Assembly (NCBI GenBank): GCA_964567745.1
Contig: CAZMNY010000022.1
Location: 62,001 to 126,000, forward strand
Source: CAZMNY01 sp964567745
GTDB taxonomy: Bacteria; Planctomycetota; Planctomycetia; Pirellulales; Pirellulaceae
DNA length: 64,000 nt
Direction of reading: 5' to 3'
Shown: one piece after another, positions 15,300 through 23,614 of the stretch
How the letters are laid out: every line of letters starts with the position of its first letter
Position numbering within the stretch: the first letter of the stretch is position 1
Translations under genes and position numbers: made by a program
The notes under the pieces: model-generated
What the model saw: the letters and a program-made list of their open reading frames with translations, nothing else
What the model was told of the DNA's origin: nothing
Databases searched by the model: none

Positions 15300-16718
15300 T
15301 CAACACTCAAACCGAACGGGCGTTCCCTCACAGACTTTGCGCGTCACCTTCTGAAATTCATCCCAATACCGACGAGACGTGTCGACGCCCAAATGTTGAA
15401 GAATGGTGGCGGAGAGATCGGCGGGCGAAACGGGTTTGTCGAGCACGTGTCCGCCATCGCGCGAGGTCTCGCCGTAGAATTGACCGCCAGGTACTCCGCC
15501 TCCGGCAAGCAGCGCCGTGAATGCATGCGGCCAATGGTCGCGACCCGTCTTCAAAGTCATCGCGTTTTGTGAGAACTGCCCGACTTTGGGCGTCCGGCCA
15601 AACTCGCCCGTTGCGACGACCAGCGTCGTCTCCAACAGTCCTCGCTGATCCAAATCATCAATGAAGGCTGAGAACGATTGATCGAAGAGCGGACAGAGCG
15701 GGTCCTTCAATTTGGCAAAGTTGTCGTGATGCGTATCCCACATCGGCGATCGCTTATCGAGCTTGCTCGGATGGTCGAAATTGACGGTCACCAAGGAAAT
15801 GCCCGACTCGACAAGCTGCCGCGCCATCAATAGGCTCTGCCCAAAATCGGTTCTGCCATACGCATCTCGCACCGCCGGCTTTACTCGTTCGAGATCGAGC
15901 GCTCGATGAAACTCGGGCTTGTGCAACATCGAATAGGCCATATCGACGTGTTTGGCGTAAGACTTCGCCGCCCGGCCGTATTCGCTTGTGGCTGATGGGC
16001 GGACGGTTTCGAGTTGGCGGAGCAAGTTGCGACGACCGCCGATTCGACTGGCACCGACTTCCGGGAGCAATTTAAATCCTTCAACTTGAAAATCCTTCTT
16101 GCCTGGCTCGCAAGCAATCACAACCGGATCATACCGGTCGCCCATCCTTCCGCCCGACTGGCCGGCGATTCGTTTGCTCTGACCAACGAATTGAGAATAC
16201 AAAGGCAAGACGACTGACGGCGGCAGGCCATGTTCAGATTGGCCGTAGCGAGTAACGAGCGAATTGAGGCTCGGCCAATCTTGCGGAGTCGCTTGGTCGG
16301 TCGTCGGGGGCCCAAAATATTCGCGGCCCGTATACAATTCGCTGCAGGCCGGACCGTGCACTGGCATTCGATGTTGCATCGAACGAAGAAGCATCAGCCG
16401 GTCCATCCGTTTCGCCAATTGCGGCAAATGCTCGCAAATCTGAATGCCCGGCACACTCGTCGAGATCGGACTAAAATTTCCGCGGACGTTGACCGGCGCC
16501 TGTGGTTTCATGTCCCACAGATCAATGTGGCTCGGCCCGCCAAACAGAAACACAAATACACACGAGTTGATTCGCCGACGAGCGATCGGCTTGTCGCTCG
16601 GCGATTGAGCCCGAAGACGGTCCAAGTCGGCAGCCGACAATCCCAACAGACTGAGCCCGCCGACACGCAACCACTCGCGGCGGTTTCGCTCGCCATGGCC
16701 AGACTGAAAGCTCAACAT
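15300..16718 (-). CDS. DUF1501 protein
   Basis: 472 aa, related to the alkaline-phosphatase/sulfatase superfamily and extremely common in planctomycetes. Start ATG at 16718 (MLSFQSGHGERNRREWLRVGG) with AGGG upstream gives the typical N-terminus, with a RREWLR export-like signal and a short hydrophobic LSLLGLSAADL. Conserved segments: FLFGGPSHIDLWDMKP, MPVHGPACSELYTGREY, LVTVNFDHPSKLDKRSPMWDTHHDN, LVVATGEFGRTPKVG and GRDHWPHAFTALLAGGGVPGG. Often such genes follow a DUF1553/cytochrome partner; none is adjacent here. Function is not established; a periplasmic hydrolase is likely. It ends flush with the TlpA gene. Confidence 0.9.
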   Translation of the reverse strand: MLSFQSGHGERNRREWLRVGGLSLLGLSAADLDRLRAQSPSDKPIARRRINSCVFVFLFGGPSHIDLWDMKPQAPVNVRGNFSPISTSVPGIQICEHLPQLAKRMDRLMLLRSMQHRMPVHGPACSELYTGREYFGPPTTDQATPQDWPSLNSLVTRYGQSEHGLPPSVVLPLYSQFVGQSKRIAGQSGGRMGDRYDPVVIACEPGKKDFQVEGFKLLPEVGASRIGGRRNLLRQLETVRPSATSEYGRAAKSYAKHVDMAYSMLHKPEFHRALDLERVKPAVRDAYGRTDFGQSLLMARQLVESGISLVTVNFDHPSKLDKRSPMWDTHHDNFAKLKDPLCPLFDQSFSAFIDDLDQRGLLETTLVVATGEFGRTPKVGQFSQNAMTLKTGRDHWPHAFTALLAGGGVPGGQFYGETSRDGGHVLDKPVSPADLSATILQHLGVDTSRRYWDEFQKVTRKVCEGTPVRFEC

Positions 16719-16894
16719 TGTCGCTGCCCTTTCTGTCTGAAGGGGGAGTGTCAGCGGTGGCGAACTGGGACGCGCCGACACACATCATAGCTGAATCTCT
16801 TGGCAAGTCTGAGAAAATGCGATCAAACAGAAGACAGACTTGCGGCATTGGCGGCACCGACGCCGGACCAACTCGCACGGTTGTATTGGACCGT

Positions 16895-17353
16895 TCAGAG
16901 TTCGCCGTGATGCTCGTCTTGACGAGCTGAGTCGAGATAGCCAGCCAAGATGACTTGAGCGGCCAACATATCGCGTCGTTTCTTGCGGTTCTTTCGCTTG
17001 GTGTCGGCCTGCATCATGAACTGATCCGCCAAGGCGGTTGAATATCGCTCGTCGTAGTAACTGATCGGAAGCTCTGTTGTCTCCTCCAGCCACTTGCCGA
17101 ATTGGCGAGCCTCGCGCGATTTCTCACTCTCGTCGCCGCTACTATGAACGGGCAAGCCGACAACGAATCCGACTAACTCTTCGTCCCGGACCAACTGCCG
17201 AAAGAACTCGGCGTCTCCCGCTTCATCCGTTCGCGTATAGTTCTCGAGCGGACTGGAAATCAGTTGAGCGGGATCGGACACGGCCACGCCGACGCGGACC
17301 GACCCGTAGTCGATACCCGCGATTCTGCCTTTTGTGGGAAGGGTCTCGCTCAA
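16895..17353 (-). CDS. ruvX: RuvX/YqgF-family Holliday-junction resolvase homologue
   Basis: 152 aa with an RNase H-like fold. The conserved acidic site motifs are present: GIDYGSVRVGVAVSD (first Asp), FVVGLPVHSSG (second strand), YDERYSTALA (catalytic Glu region) and RDMLAAQVIL preceding the final Asp region. The family (YqgF/RuvX) acts in 16S rRNA 5' end maturation in E. coli and as a Holliday-junction resolvase in other bacteria. Length is usual. A short gap of 34 nt to the upstream hydrolase gene on the same strand suggests co-transcription. The Lys/Arg-rich TKRKNRKKRR loop is typical. Confidence 0.9.
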   Translation of the reverse strand: MSETLPTKGRIAGIDYGSVRVGVAVSDPAQLISSPLENYTRTDEAGDAEFFRQLVRDEELVGFVVGLPVHSSGDESEKSREARQFGKWLEETTELPISYYDERYSTALADQFMMQADTKRKNRKKRRDMLAAQVILAGYLDSARQDEHHGEL

Positions 17354-17387
17354 TGCACGAATCTCCCGCGCCGCCGCTCAGACCTGC

Positions 17388-18440
17388 TCATGACGGGTCC
17401 ACATCTTGCTGAGTCAGCGGGCGACGTTTATCAGCGGCGACGAAGAAGCCCGACTTGAGGAATCTCAACATGCACTTGAGCGACTCTTTGTCGCTGACCA
17501 TGGCCGTGTGGCTCGTCGACGCAACATGAAAATCGCTCGCCCCAGCCAGCTTCGTTTCGTCCACACTCACGACCCAATCATCCTCGCCGTCCAGCAGCGG
17601 GTTTTGCAACGAAGCCCCACCGGCCAGAATGCCAAAGGGACGATTCGGCGTCGCAAGTTGTTTACTCAGTTGCTCCCAATTGGCAATCTGAGTGCCGCTC
17701 ACACCCCACACCGTTTTGAAAAGCTGATTGTCTCGGAACAGCGTCGCCAGGCGAGCCCCTTGATTGGGAGGAGCGAGCATGACGATGTGGCCAATGCGCG
17801 GATCGGGCTGCTCCTTGCGATCGATGCATTCACGCCAGTATCGACGAATGACAAGATTGCCCATGCTGTGAGCCGCGAGGTCGATCCTCACGTCGCCGCG
17901 AATGTTCTGCAAGACGCTGCGCAGAGCTCTTCCGTGTCCGACCATCGCGTCGCGTGAACTGGCGTAGCCCATATTGACCGTTTTGTATTGCCCATGCTTC
18001 GCGGCGTAATTGCAAAGCGGCTGCATCGCCTTTCTCGACCGCATCAGACCATGCAATGCGACCAGGACTTTTTCGCGATAGGGCTCGATCGGCAAGTGGC
18101 GCCGCTTCTTGGCGAAGTCGCGAAACATCTGATCCTTCGTGCCCCACGCCTGCCGCACATCGTTTGGGTCGAGGATCCTGCAATGCTCGGTAAATGCGTT
18201 CTGTTGAATTCGCCAACTGTGATCGATCACCAAGTCGGTCCAGAACTGCATCCCGCCTAAGGTTGGGAAAGGGAGATTGAAGAGAGGCGAATCGCCAGTT
18301 TGCCCGGCATCGTCGCCGTCGTCGTTTCGTTCGCTTGCAAACAATTGGCTCGCGCGCGAATGAATACCGACAGCGGATAGAGCTACCGCCGTCCTTGCCG
18401 CGAACTGGCGACGGTCGAGAAGACGTTTTACGAGACTCAT
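17388..18440 (-). CDS. Tat-exported alpha/beta hydrolase (lipase-like)
   Basis: 350 aa from ATG at 18440 with GGGAG upstream; an earlier in-frame start lacks a ribosome site and would bury the signal. The N-terminus carries a twin-arginine signal (LLDRRQFAARTAVALSAVG). The nucleophile elbow reads AAHSMGNLVIRRYW, an AHSMG form of the GxSxG lipase motif, and VALHGLMRS carries the oxyanion His-Gly. Asp in GEDDWVVSVDE and His in STSHTAM are candidates to complete the triad. The fold resembles PGAP1/triacylglycerol-lipase proteins, suggesting an extracytoplasmic esterase. Neighbours ruvX and manC give no metabolic hint. Confidence 0.8.
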   Translation of the reverse strand: MSLVKRLLDRRQFAARTAVALSAVGIHSRASQLFASERNDDGDDAGQTGDSPLFNLPFPTLGGMQFWTDLVIDHSWRIQQNAFTEHCRILDPNDVRQAWGTKDQMFRDFAKKRRHLPIEPYREKVLVALHGLMRSRKAMQPLCNYAAKHGQYKTVNMGYASSRDAMVGHGRALRSVLQNIRGDVRIDLAAHSMGNLVIRRYWRECIDRKEQPDPRIGHIVMLAPPNQGARLATLFRDNQLFKTVWGVSGTQIANWEQLSKQLATPNRPFGILAGGASLQNPLLDGEDDWVVSVDETKLAGASDFHVASTSHTAMVSDKESLKCMLRFLKSGFFVAADKRRPLTQQDVDPS

Positions 18441-18616
18441 TTCAATTGCTCCCTTGCCGATCAGTGAACCAATCTTATTCGCTCGTCGATATCGATTCTT
18501 TGCCGACGTACAGGGCAAGCACGGGCTCGTCGGTCGGTAATTCCGCTATTCTTTTGCGCTGGGCTCGGCCAGAACTCTAGGACGCGGATTCGCTAGAATC
18601 GCGATTCCGCCGCAAT

Positions 18617-19708
18617 CTAAAGATATTCTTCCCACCCATTCTCTTCGATCGACCTCACGATCTTCCGCATCGATTCCTCGTCGCGGCGATTGGCAACGAG
18701 CGTCGCATCGGGCGTGTGAACCACGATGCAGTCCTCCAAGCCGATCGTCGCCACAAGGTGCTCGCCGCTTGTGCGAACAATCAATCCTTTCGAACCGGCG
18801 TCGACGTGACGCCCGACCGCTGTATGTCCTTGATCGTTGACACCTCGCAGTCGAGCCAACGCCGACCAGCTGCCCAAGTCGTCCCACCCGAAAGGCGCTT
18901 CTACAACCACGACATTGCTGTGATGCTCCATCACGGCGTAGTCGATCGACGTCCCGCGAATCGCCTCAAACTCACGCTGAAACACGTCGACGAAGTCGGC
19001 ATCGTCGACCGTGGCGGCGATCGTCATGATGCGAGAATGCATCTCCGGCTGACGCTCCGCAAGCGCCTTCAATATCGTGTCGGCTCGCCAAACGAAGATC
19101 CCGGAATTCCAATAGAAATTGCCGCTTTCAAAATATTGCTGAGCAACCTCGCGCGCGGGCTTCTCGCGAAACTGATCGACTTGATACGCGGGAGAGGTAG
19201 TCGCCGAGCCGGAATCGGATTCGAGCGAATCACCACGTTCGATATAGCCAAACGTCTCAGCCGGATAGGTGGGGCTAATGCCCAACGTCACAATGCGATC
19301 GCCGTTCTGCTCAACCAACGAGACCGCTTGGCTAATCGCGTCTTGGAACACACTCACCGGCTCGATAATGTGATCGGCCGGCGACACAACCATGATCGCA
19401 TCGCTGTCGTTGCGCGAAACCAATGCCGCGGCCAGGCCGATACAGGGCGCCGTGTCGCGTTTGCAGGGCTCGCCTAAAATCGAACTCGGCGGAAGTTGAG
19501 GGAGCTGATCCGCCACCGCATTGCACAATCGCTTGTTTGTGAGAATCAGGATCTGGTCGGTTTCCACCAGTCCTTCAAATCGATCCACGGTCGATTGAAG
19601 CATCGTCCGTCCGCCCGCTAAATCGAGCAGCTGCTTCGGCATCGCCGCGCGACTGGCTGGCCAAAAACGCGTCCCCGCGCCGCCCGCCATGATTACCGTG
19701 TGAAGCAT
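18617..19708 (-). CDS. manC: Mannose-1-phosphate guanylyltransferase
   Basis: 363 aa nucleotidyltransferase making GDP-mannose from GTP and mannose-1-phosphate for polysaccharide and glycolipid synthesis. The GMP-transfer signature MAGGAGTRFWPASR is at the N-terminus. Others follow: QLLDLAGGRTML, VVSPADHII (Asp of metal binding), FGYIERG, FREKP, NSGIFVW and APFGWDDLGSW. The length corresponds to the single-domain enzyme; the C-terminal phosphomannose-isomerase domain of AlgA/ManC fusions is absent. With the GT2 and lipid A genes in the window it belongs to envelope sugar supply. ATG at 19708 begins the conserved MLHTVIMAGG. Confidence 0.93.
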   Translation of the reverse strand: MLHTVIMAGGAGTRFWPASRAAMPKQLLDLAGGRTMLQSTVDRFEGLVETDQILILTNKRLCNAVADQLPQLPPSSILGEPCKRDTAPCIGLAAALVSRNDSDAIMVVSPADHIIEPVSVFQDAISQAVSLVEQNGDRIVTLGISPTYPAETFGYIERGDSLESDSGSATTSPAYQVDQFREKPAREVAQQYFESGNFYWNSGIFVWRADTILKALAERQPEMHSRIMTIAATVDDADFVDVFQREFEAIRGTSIDYAVMEHHSNVVVVEAPFGWDDLGSWSALARLRGVNDQGHTAVGRHVDAGSKGLIVRTSGEHLVATIGLEDCIVVHTPDATLVANRRDEESMRKIVRSIEENGWEEYL

Positions 19709-19844
19709 GTTACAAATCCATTCGTATCCGTGCCCAACTACGCGTCCATTAGATGGTTCTCCGACTCCGCGCCAGTCGCCTCATGCGACTGAAGATTCGC
19801 GAACGAAACGGAGTCGTCACCCCTGTCCGAGCGAACTTACCGTT

Positions 19845-19973
19845 CTACGGATTGGAGGAAGCAAACCAGCCTTGGACGTAAGCGTAGGCTAAAAAGCTCA
19901 ACAGAGGGAAGAGCACAAAAATGGAAGCGTAGGTGAAAACCGTCATTCGCTTCTGATGCGGCCAACGTGCCAT
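19845..19973 (-). CDS. Small membrane protein (42 aa), newly read
   Basis: Read directly from the minus strand: 42 residues with a basic start (MARWPHQKRMTVF), one hydrophobic segment of about 22 residues (ASIFVLFPLLSFLAYAYV) and a short polar tail ending SSNP. The positive N-terminus predicts an N-in single-pass protein. A modest GAAAG ribosome-like site precedes the ATG. It lies 89 nt downstream of the membrane-protein gene on the same strand, consistent with one transcript. It is too short for usual ORF cut-offs. Function unknown; it could be a regulatory or assembly peptide. Support is topology and codon content only. Confidence 0.5.
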   Translation of the reverse strand: MARWPHQKRMTVFTYASIFVLFPLLSFLAYAYVQGWFASSNP

Positions 19974-20062
19974 CGATACTTTCAAGTAAATTCAGAGGCT
20001 TGGATGGATTGAATTGAACGCCGGACCGGTCGAATATTGCGGCGAACGGCTGCGTCCCAAAC

Positions 20063-20875
20063 TCAAGCGGGTGATGTCGAACTGGCCGTGATTCGGACGA
20101 CAACGGCAATCTCGGTCTCCGGCCCGCGGGAGAGGCGCAAGTCGACCCGAGCCCCAAAAGACTCGGCCTGAGTCAGCTTGAGTACGGCTTCAGGGCCCTC
20201 CACCTGCTCGCACTCGCAAGACGGCTCAGCCTCTAAAGGCGGGCAAAACGAGGCGTGCAGCGAAGCCTGCCGTTGTCCCGGCTCGAATGTCGCCCTCATC
20301 AAACAGACAATCGACTCGACGTCACCGTCAATTCGCCGAGTCATTCGTTGCACCAAGTCGGGCGATAGGCCTTCGTCGCTAGCATCCTCCGCCACTCCAC
20401 CGCGGATCGGAATCACGTCGACAACGCCGTCACTCGCGTTGAGCCTCGATACGGGAACCTCAGATCGGCCCGACGCCGAAGCGAAGGAAATGCCGCCAGC
20501 CCGCAGCCACCACCAGATTTCTTCGGCGGCAAATGCGGTCCAAACCAAGATCACCGCGGAAGTGGGAGTTTCCTTCCCCATCGCCAAAACAGCCAAAGCG
20601 AGCAACACACAGGAGGGGCCAATTAAAATCGCTCGCAATTCCCAAGGAGCGAAGCGAGATTCAATCCGCGTTGTAGCTAGTCGAATCCCAGCCGCAACGG
20701 CGACGGCAACCAGAGCCAGCAAGGCCGCGCCGGCGACTGACGAAAGCCCGCCTCCGTTCTGCAGATTGGCAATCAGCAAACCGGCGCTCAATGCGGACGC
20801 CAGCATGGTTGCCGAAAGCACCACGCGGCCCAAGCCCGCAGCCACCGATTCCGAAGGTTGAGCCGAGGCTACCAT
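20063..20875 (-). CDS. Membrane protein of unknown function with cytoplasmic domain
   Basis: 270 aa. The N-terminal half has about four membrane helices (LSATMLASALSAGLLIAN, AALLALVAVAVAAGI, AILIGPSCVLLALAVLAMG and ILVWTAFAAEEIWWWLRAG). The C-terminal ~130 residues are soluble; they include DLVQRMTRRIDGDVESIVCLM and a strand-rich tail with several Cys and a CEC pair. I recognise no named family; short RMTR-GDVESI blocks recur in planctomycete hypothetical proteins as far as I can recall. It lies between metK and the 42-aa membrane peptide gene, all on the minus strand. Confidence 0.65.
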   Translation of the reverse strand: MVASAQPSESVAAGLGRVVLSATMLASALSAGLLIANLQNGGGLSSVAGAALLALVAVAVAAGIRLATTRIESRFAPWELRAILIGPSCVLLALAVLAMGKETPTSAVILVWTAFAAEEIWWWLRAGGISFASASGRSEVPVSRLNASDGVVDVIPIRGGVAEDASDEGLSPDLVQRMTRRIDGDVESIVCLMRATFEPGQRQASLHASFCPPLEAEPSCECEQVEGPEAVLKLTQAESFGARVDLRLSRGPETEIAVVVRITASSTSPA

Positions 20876-20979
20876 CCGCCAAACCCTTCTGTCCCAGCGA
20901 CGCCCGACAAGTTGCCACGACCGATCTCACGGCAACTCGCCGCAAGGCAACTCACCAATGCAACCAGCACCATAGCAAC

Positions 20980-22164
20980 TTAGGTCGCTGCTGCGTTTTC
21001 GCCGACGGCTTCCAATAGTTCGTTGCAACGGTGTGTGCTTTCCCAAATGAAGTCGGCGTCGTCTCGGCCGAAGTGGCCGCCCGCAGCCGTCTTGCGGAAG
21101 ATCGGTCGTCGCAACTCGAGATAGTCGATAATCTCGCCCGGAGTCAAAGGGAACAACTCTTTAACTGCTTTGCAAATTCGATCGTCGTCGACTCGGCCCG
21201 TGCCCTGCGTATCGACGTGGACGCTAACAGGCTCTGAAACGCCAATCGCGTACGCCAACTGCAGCTCGCAGCGCTCCGCCAAACCGGCCGCAACGATGTT
21301 CTTGGCAATGTGTCGCGACATGTACGCGGCGCTGCGATCGACTTTGGTCGAATCTTTGCCGCTGAAAGCGCCGCCACCATGACGACCCCAACCACCATAC
21401 GTATCGACAATGATCTTACGCCCGGTCAGACCGCAGTCGCCATGAGGACCGCCGGTCACGAAACGGCCAGTTGGGTTGATGTGATAGGTGATGTCCGACG
21501 TATCGAGATCTTCCGGCAACAGCGGGCGAACCACCTGGTCGATGACATACTCACGAATCGCCTCTTGAGTCATCTCGGGACTGTGCTGAGTCGATACGAC
21601 AATGGTGTCGATTCGAGTCGGCTTGCCGTCGACATACTCGATCGTCACTTGGCTTTTGCTGTCTGGACGCAACCACTCGACAACACCCTCGCGACGGATG
21701 TCGGTCAATTTGTTCGTAATGCGATGCGACAACGCGATCGGGAGCGGCATGAGTTCCGGAGTTTCGTTGCAGGCGAAACCAAACATCAAGCCTTGATCGC
21801 CGGCACCGATATCTTTTCCGCTGTCGGAATTCTCGTTCACGCCTTGAGCAATGTCGCCACTCTGCTTGTCGATGCTGACCATGACCGCACAGGTGTCGCC
21901 ACAGATGCCCATGTTGTCGTCGGTATACCCAACGTCATTGATGACGTCGCGAACGACTTGCGAATAATCGACGACAGCTTTGGAAGTGATCTCGCCGGCA
22001 ATGATCGCGATTCCCGTCGTCACCATGGTCTCGCAGGCGACTCGACTAGCGGGGTCCTGGGCTAGTAGAGCATCCAGCACGCCGTCAGAAATCTGATCCG
22101 CAAGCTTGTCCGGATGACCCATGCTGACAGATTCGCTCGTAAACAGAAAACTTCCGGATGGCAC
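20980..22164 (-). CDS. metK: S-adenosylmethionine synthetase
   Basis: 394 aa cytosolic enzyme making S-adenosylmethionine from ATP and methionine. GTG at 22164 is the start: GGGAGGAG precedes it by six bases and the next residues (PSGSFLFTSESVSMGHPDK) are the family N-terminus. The longer open frame upstream is unrelated. Family signatures GAGDQGLMFGFA and GGGAFSGKDSTKVDRSAAY are intact. The adenosine-binding GHPDK and metal-binding Asp residues are present. The C-terminal region is typical of the bacterial tetrameric enzyme. No SAM riboswitch is seen in the 110-nt leader. Confidence 0.97.
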   Translation of the reverse strand: MPSGSFLFTSESVSMGHPDKLADQISDGVLDALLAQDPASRVACETMVTTGIAIIAGEITSKAVVDYSQVVRDVINDVGYTDDNMGICGDTCAVMVSIDKQSGDIAQGVNENSDSGKDIGAGDQGLMFGFACNETPELMPLPIALSHRITNKLTDIRREGVVEWLRPDSKSQVTIEYVDGKPTRIDTIVVSTQHSPEMTQEAIREYVIDQVVRPLLPEDLDTSDITYHINPTGRFVTGGPHGDCGLTGRKIIVDTYGGWGRHGGGAFSGKDSTKVDRSAAYMSRHIAKNIVAAGLAERCELQLAYAIGVSEPVSVHVDTQGTGRVDDDRICKAVKELFPLTPGEIIDYLELRRPIFRKTAAGGHFGRDDADFIWESTHRCNELLEAVGENAAAT

Positions 22165-22225
22165 GGCAGACTCCTCCCAGGGGCAGCGTCGATAAACGAC
22201 GCGGGTGACAGTCGATAAGCCGAGC

Positions 22226-22255
22226 ATTATAGCGATTCGCACGGCAAACCAACAA
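22226..22255 (-). promoter_or_regulatory. Candidate promoter of metK
   Basis: On the minus strand, TTGTTG and a perfect TATAAT (22231-22226) are separated by about 18 nt. The inferred transcript would have a leader of about 55 nt before the GTG at 22164. Confidence 0.45.
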
Positions 22256-22276
22256 CCGGCCCAACCCCACGTTTGC

Positions 22277-23581
22277 TCAAGCGGCGGCGGAGAATTTCGC
22301 TGTGTCCGAAAGCAGTCCCGACAGCAATTCCACCGTGCCTTCCGCCGCACCAATTTGCGCCAAAACCGCTCGCTGAGCGTTGTTTCCCAAGCTGCTGGCG
22401 AATGAATCATCCGTCAAGCATTTGCGCAGAAAGGCAGTCAATTCATCACCGTCGGCCACCACACGGGCAGCGTTTCGCTCGAGCAGCAGAGCGACGATGT
22501 CTCGGAAGTTTCGCGTATTCGGGCCAAACGCGACCGCGGTGCCGTACGCTGACGGCTCAATCATGTTCTGACCGCCTCGAGCCCCCATGCTGCCGCCCAC
22601 GTAGGCGATGTCGCTCGTTCCCCACCAGGCCCGCAGCTCGCCCAACGAGTCGATGAGCGTGACGCGGCAGTCCGGGTCGGCTTCCACTTCGCTGAATTCC
22701 GAGCGGCGCTGATAGACCACGTTTCTTGCCGCCAGCATACCGGCGACCGCGTCAAATCGCTCGGGATGACGGGGTGCCAGCAATAGCCTCAACCGAGCAT
22801 GATCGGGCGCCAGCTGCTTGAATGCCTCAAAGGCCAGCGTCTCCTCAGGGTCTTGGGTGCTGCCAGCCAAAAAGACGATCGCGTCATCGGGAATTCGCGC
22901 AAGCCGTCTCAGCGCGGCGGTTTCGCTGTTATCGCGATTGGTCACGGCGCCATCGAACTTGATGGAGCCGGTTACGTGAATCGATTCGGCCAAACCGCCA
23001 AGCTGGCGAAATCGTTCCGCGTAGGTTTCGTTTTGGACCGCCACACAATCGATCTGGCTCAACAGCCGAGTCGCAAACCAACGGAGCCGAGAATAGCCGC
23101 GATAGCTTCGCTCGCTCAGCCGCCCATTGACGATCGCGACTTTGGTGCCGTGCCGTTTGGCCGACTCAATCAGGTTTGGCCAGAGCTCGAGCTCGGAAAG
23201 CACAAGCAAGTCGGGCCCGATCCGACGCATCGCTTGATCGACGGCCCAAGAAAAATCGAGTGGGCAATAGAATCGCGTGAGGTGCTCAAACTTTCGAGCC
23301 GCTGCTTCCCAGCCGCTTTTCGTCGTCGTCGAAATAACGCACTCCCACTCGGGGTGGCTCAGCGCGATTTGCTTAACAAGCGGCTCAAGCAAATGCACTT
23401 CGCCCATGCTAACCGCGTGCAACCAGACGCGTGTCTTGCCCTTAGGCAGAGTTGGCGCGCGGCCCAAGATTTTCGCCGCCCAACCTTGGCGATACTTCTG
23501 TTGACGCCAAGCTCGCAGGATCAACCAAGGCGAGCAGAGAACCAGCAGCGTCAAATAACAGATATTGAACAACCAACGCAC
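22277..23581 (-). CDS. waaA: 3-deoxy-D-manno-octulosonic acid transferase
   Basis: 434 aa GT30 enzyme adding KDO to lipid IVA at the cytoplasmic face of the inner membrane. The N-terminus is a membrane anchor (LFNICYLTLLVLCSPWLILRA). Family motifs follow: VWLHAVSMGEV, STTTKSGWEAA, DFSWAVDQAMRRIGPDLLVLSELELWPNLI, NGRLSERSYRGY, VTGSIKFDG, LLAPRHPERFD, YVGGSMGARGGQNMIEPSAYG and GPNTRNFRD. The GTG start at 23581 has AAGGA at proper distance. It follows secA by 33 nt on the same strand, so the two probably share a transcript. Together with lpxB and lpxK it implies a KDO-containing lipid A. Confidence 0.94.
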   Translation of the reverse strand: MRWLFNICYLTLLVLCSPWLILRAWRQQKYRQGWAAKILGRAPTLPKGKTRVWLHAVSMGEVHLLEPLVKQIALSHPEWECVISTTTKSGWEAAARKFEHLTRFYCPLDFSWAVDQAMRRIGPDLLVLSELELWPNLIESAKRHGTKVAIVNGRLSERSYRGYSRLRWFATRLLSQIDCVAVQNETYAERFRQLGGLAESIHVTGSIKFDGAVTNRDNSETAALRRLARIPDDAIVFLAGSTQDPEETLAFEAFKQLAPDHARLRLLLAPRHPERFDAVAGMLAARNVVYQRRSEFSEVEADPDCRVTLIDSLGELRAWWGTSDIAYVGGSMGARGGQNMIEPSAYGTAVAFGPNTRNFRDIVALLLERNAARVVADGDELTAFLRKCLTDDSFASSLGNNAQRAVLAQIGAAEGTVELLSGLLSDTAKFSAAA

Positions 23582-23614
23582 AACGGAATCCTTTCCGTTC
23601 AGGACAAGCGGCGC

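Noticed and set aside
22165..22276. SAM riboswitch upstream of metK
   Set aside because: The leader is only about 55-110 nt and lacks a recognisable SAM-I/II/IV core.
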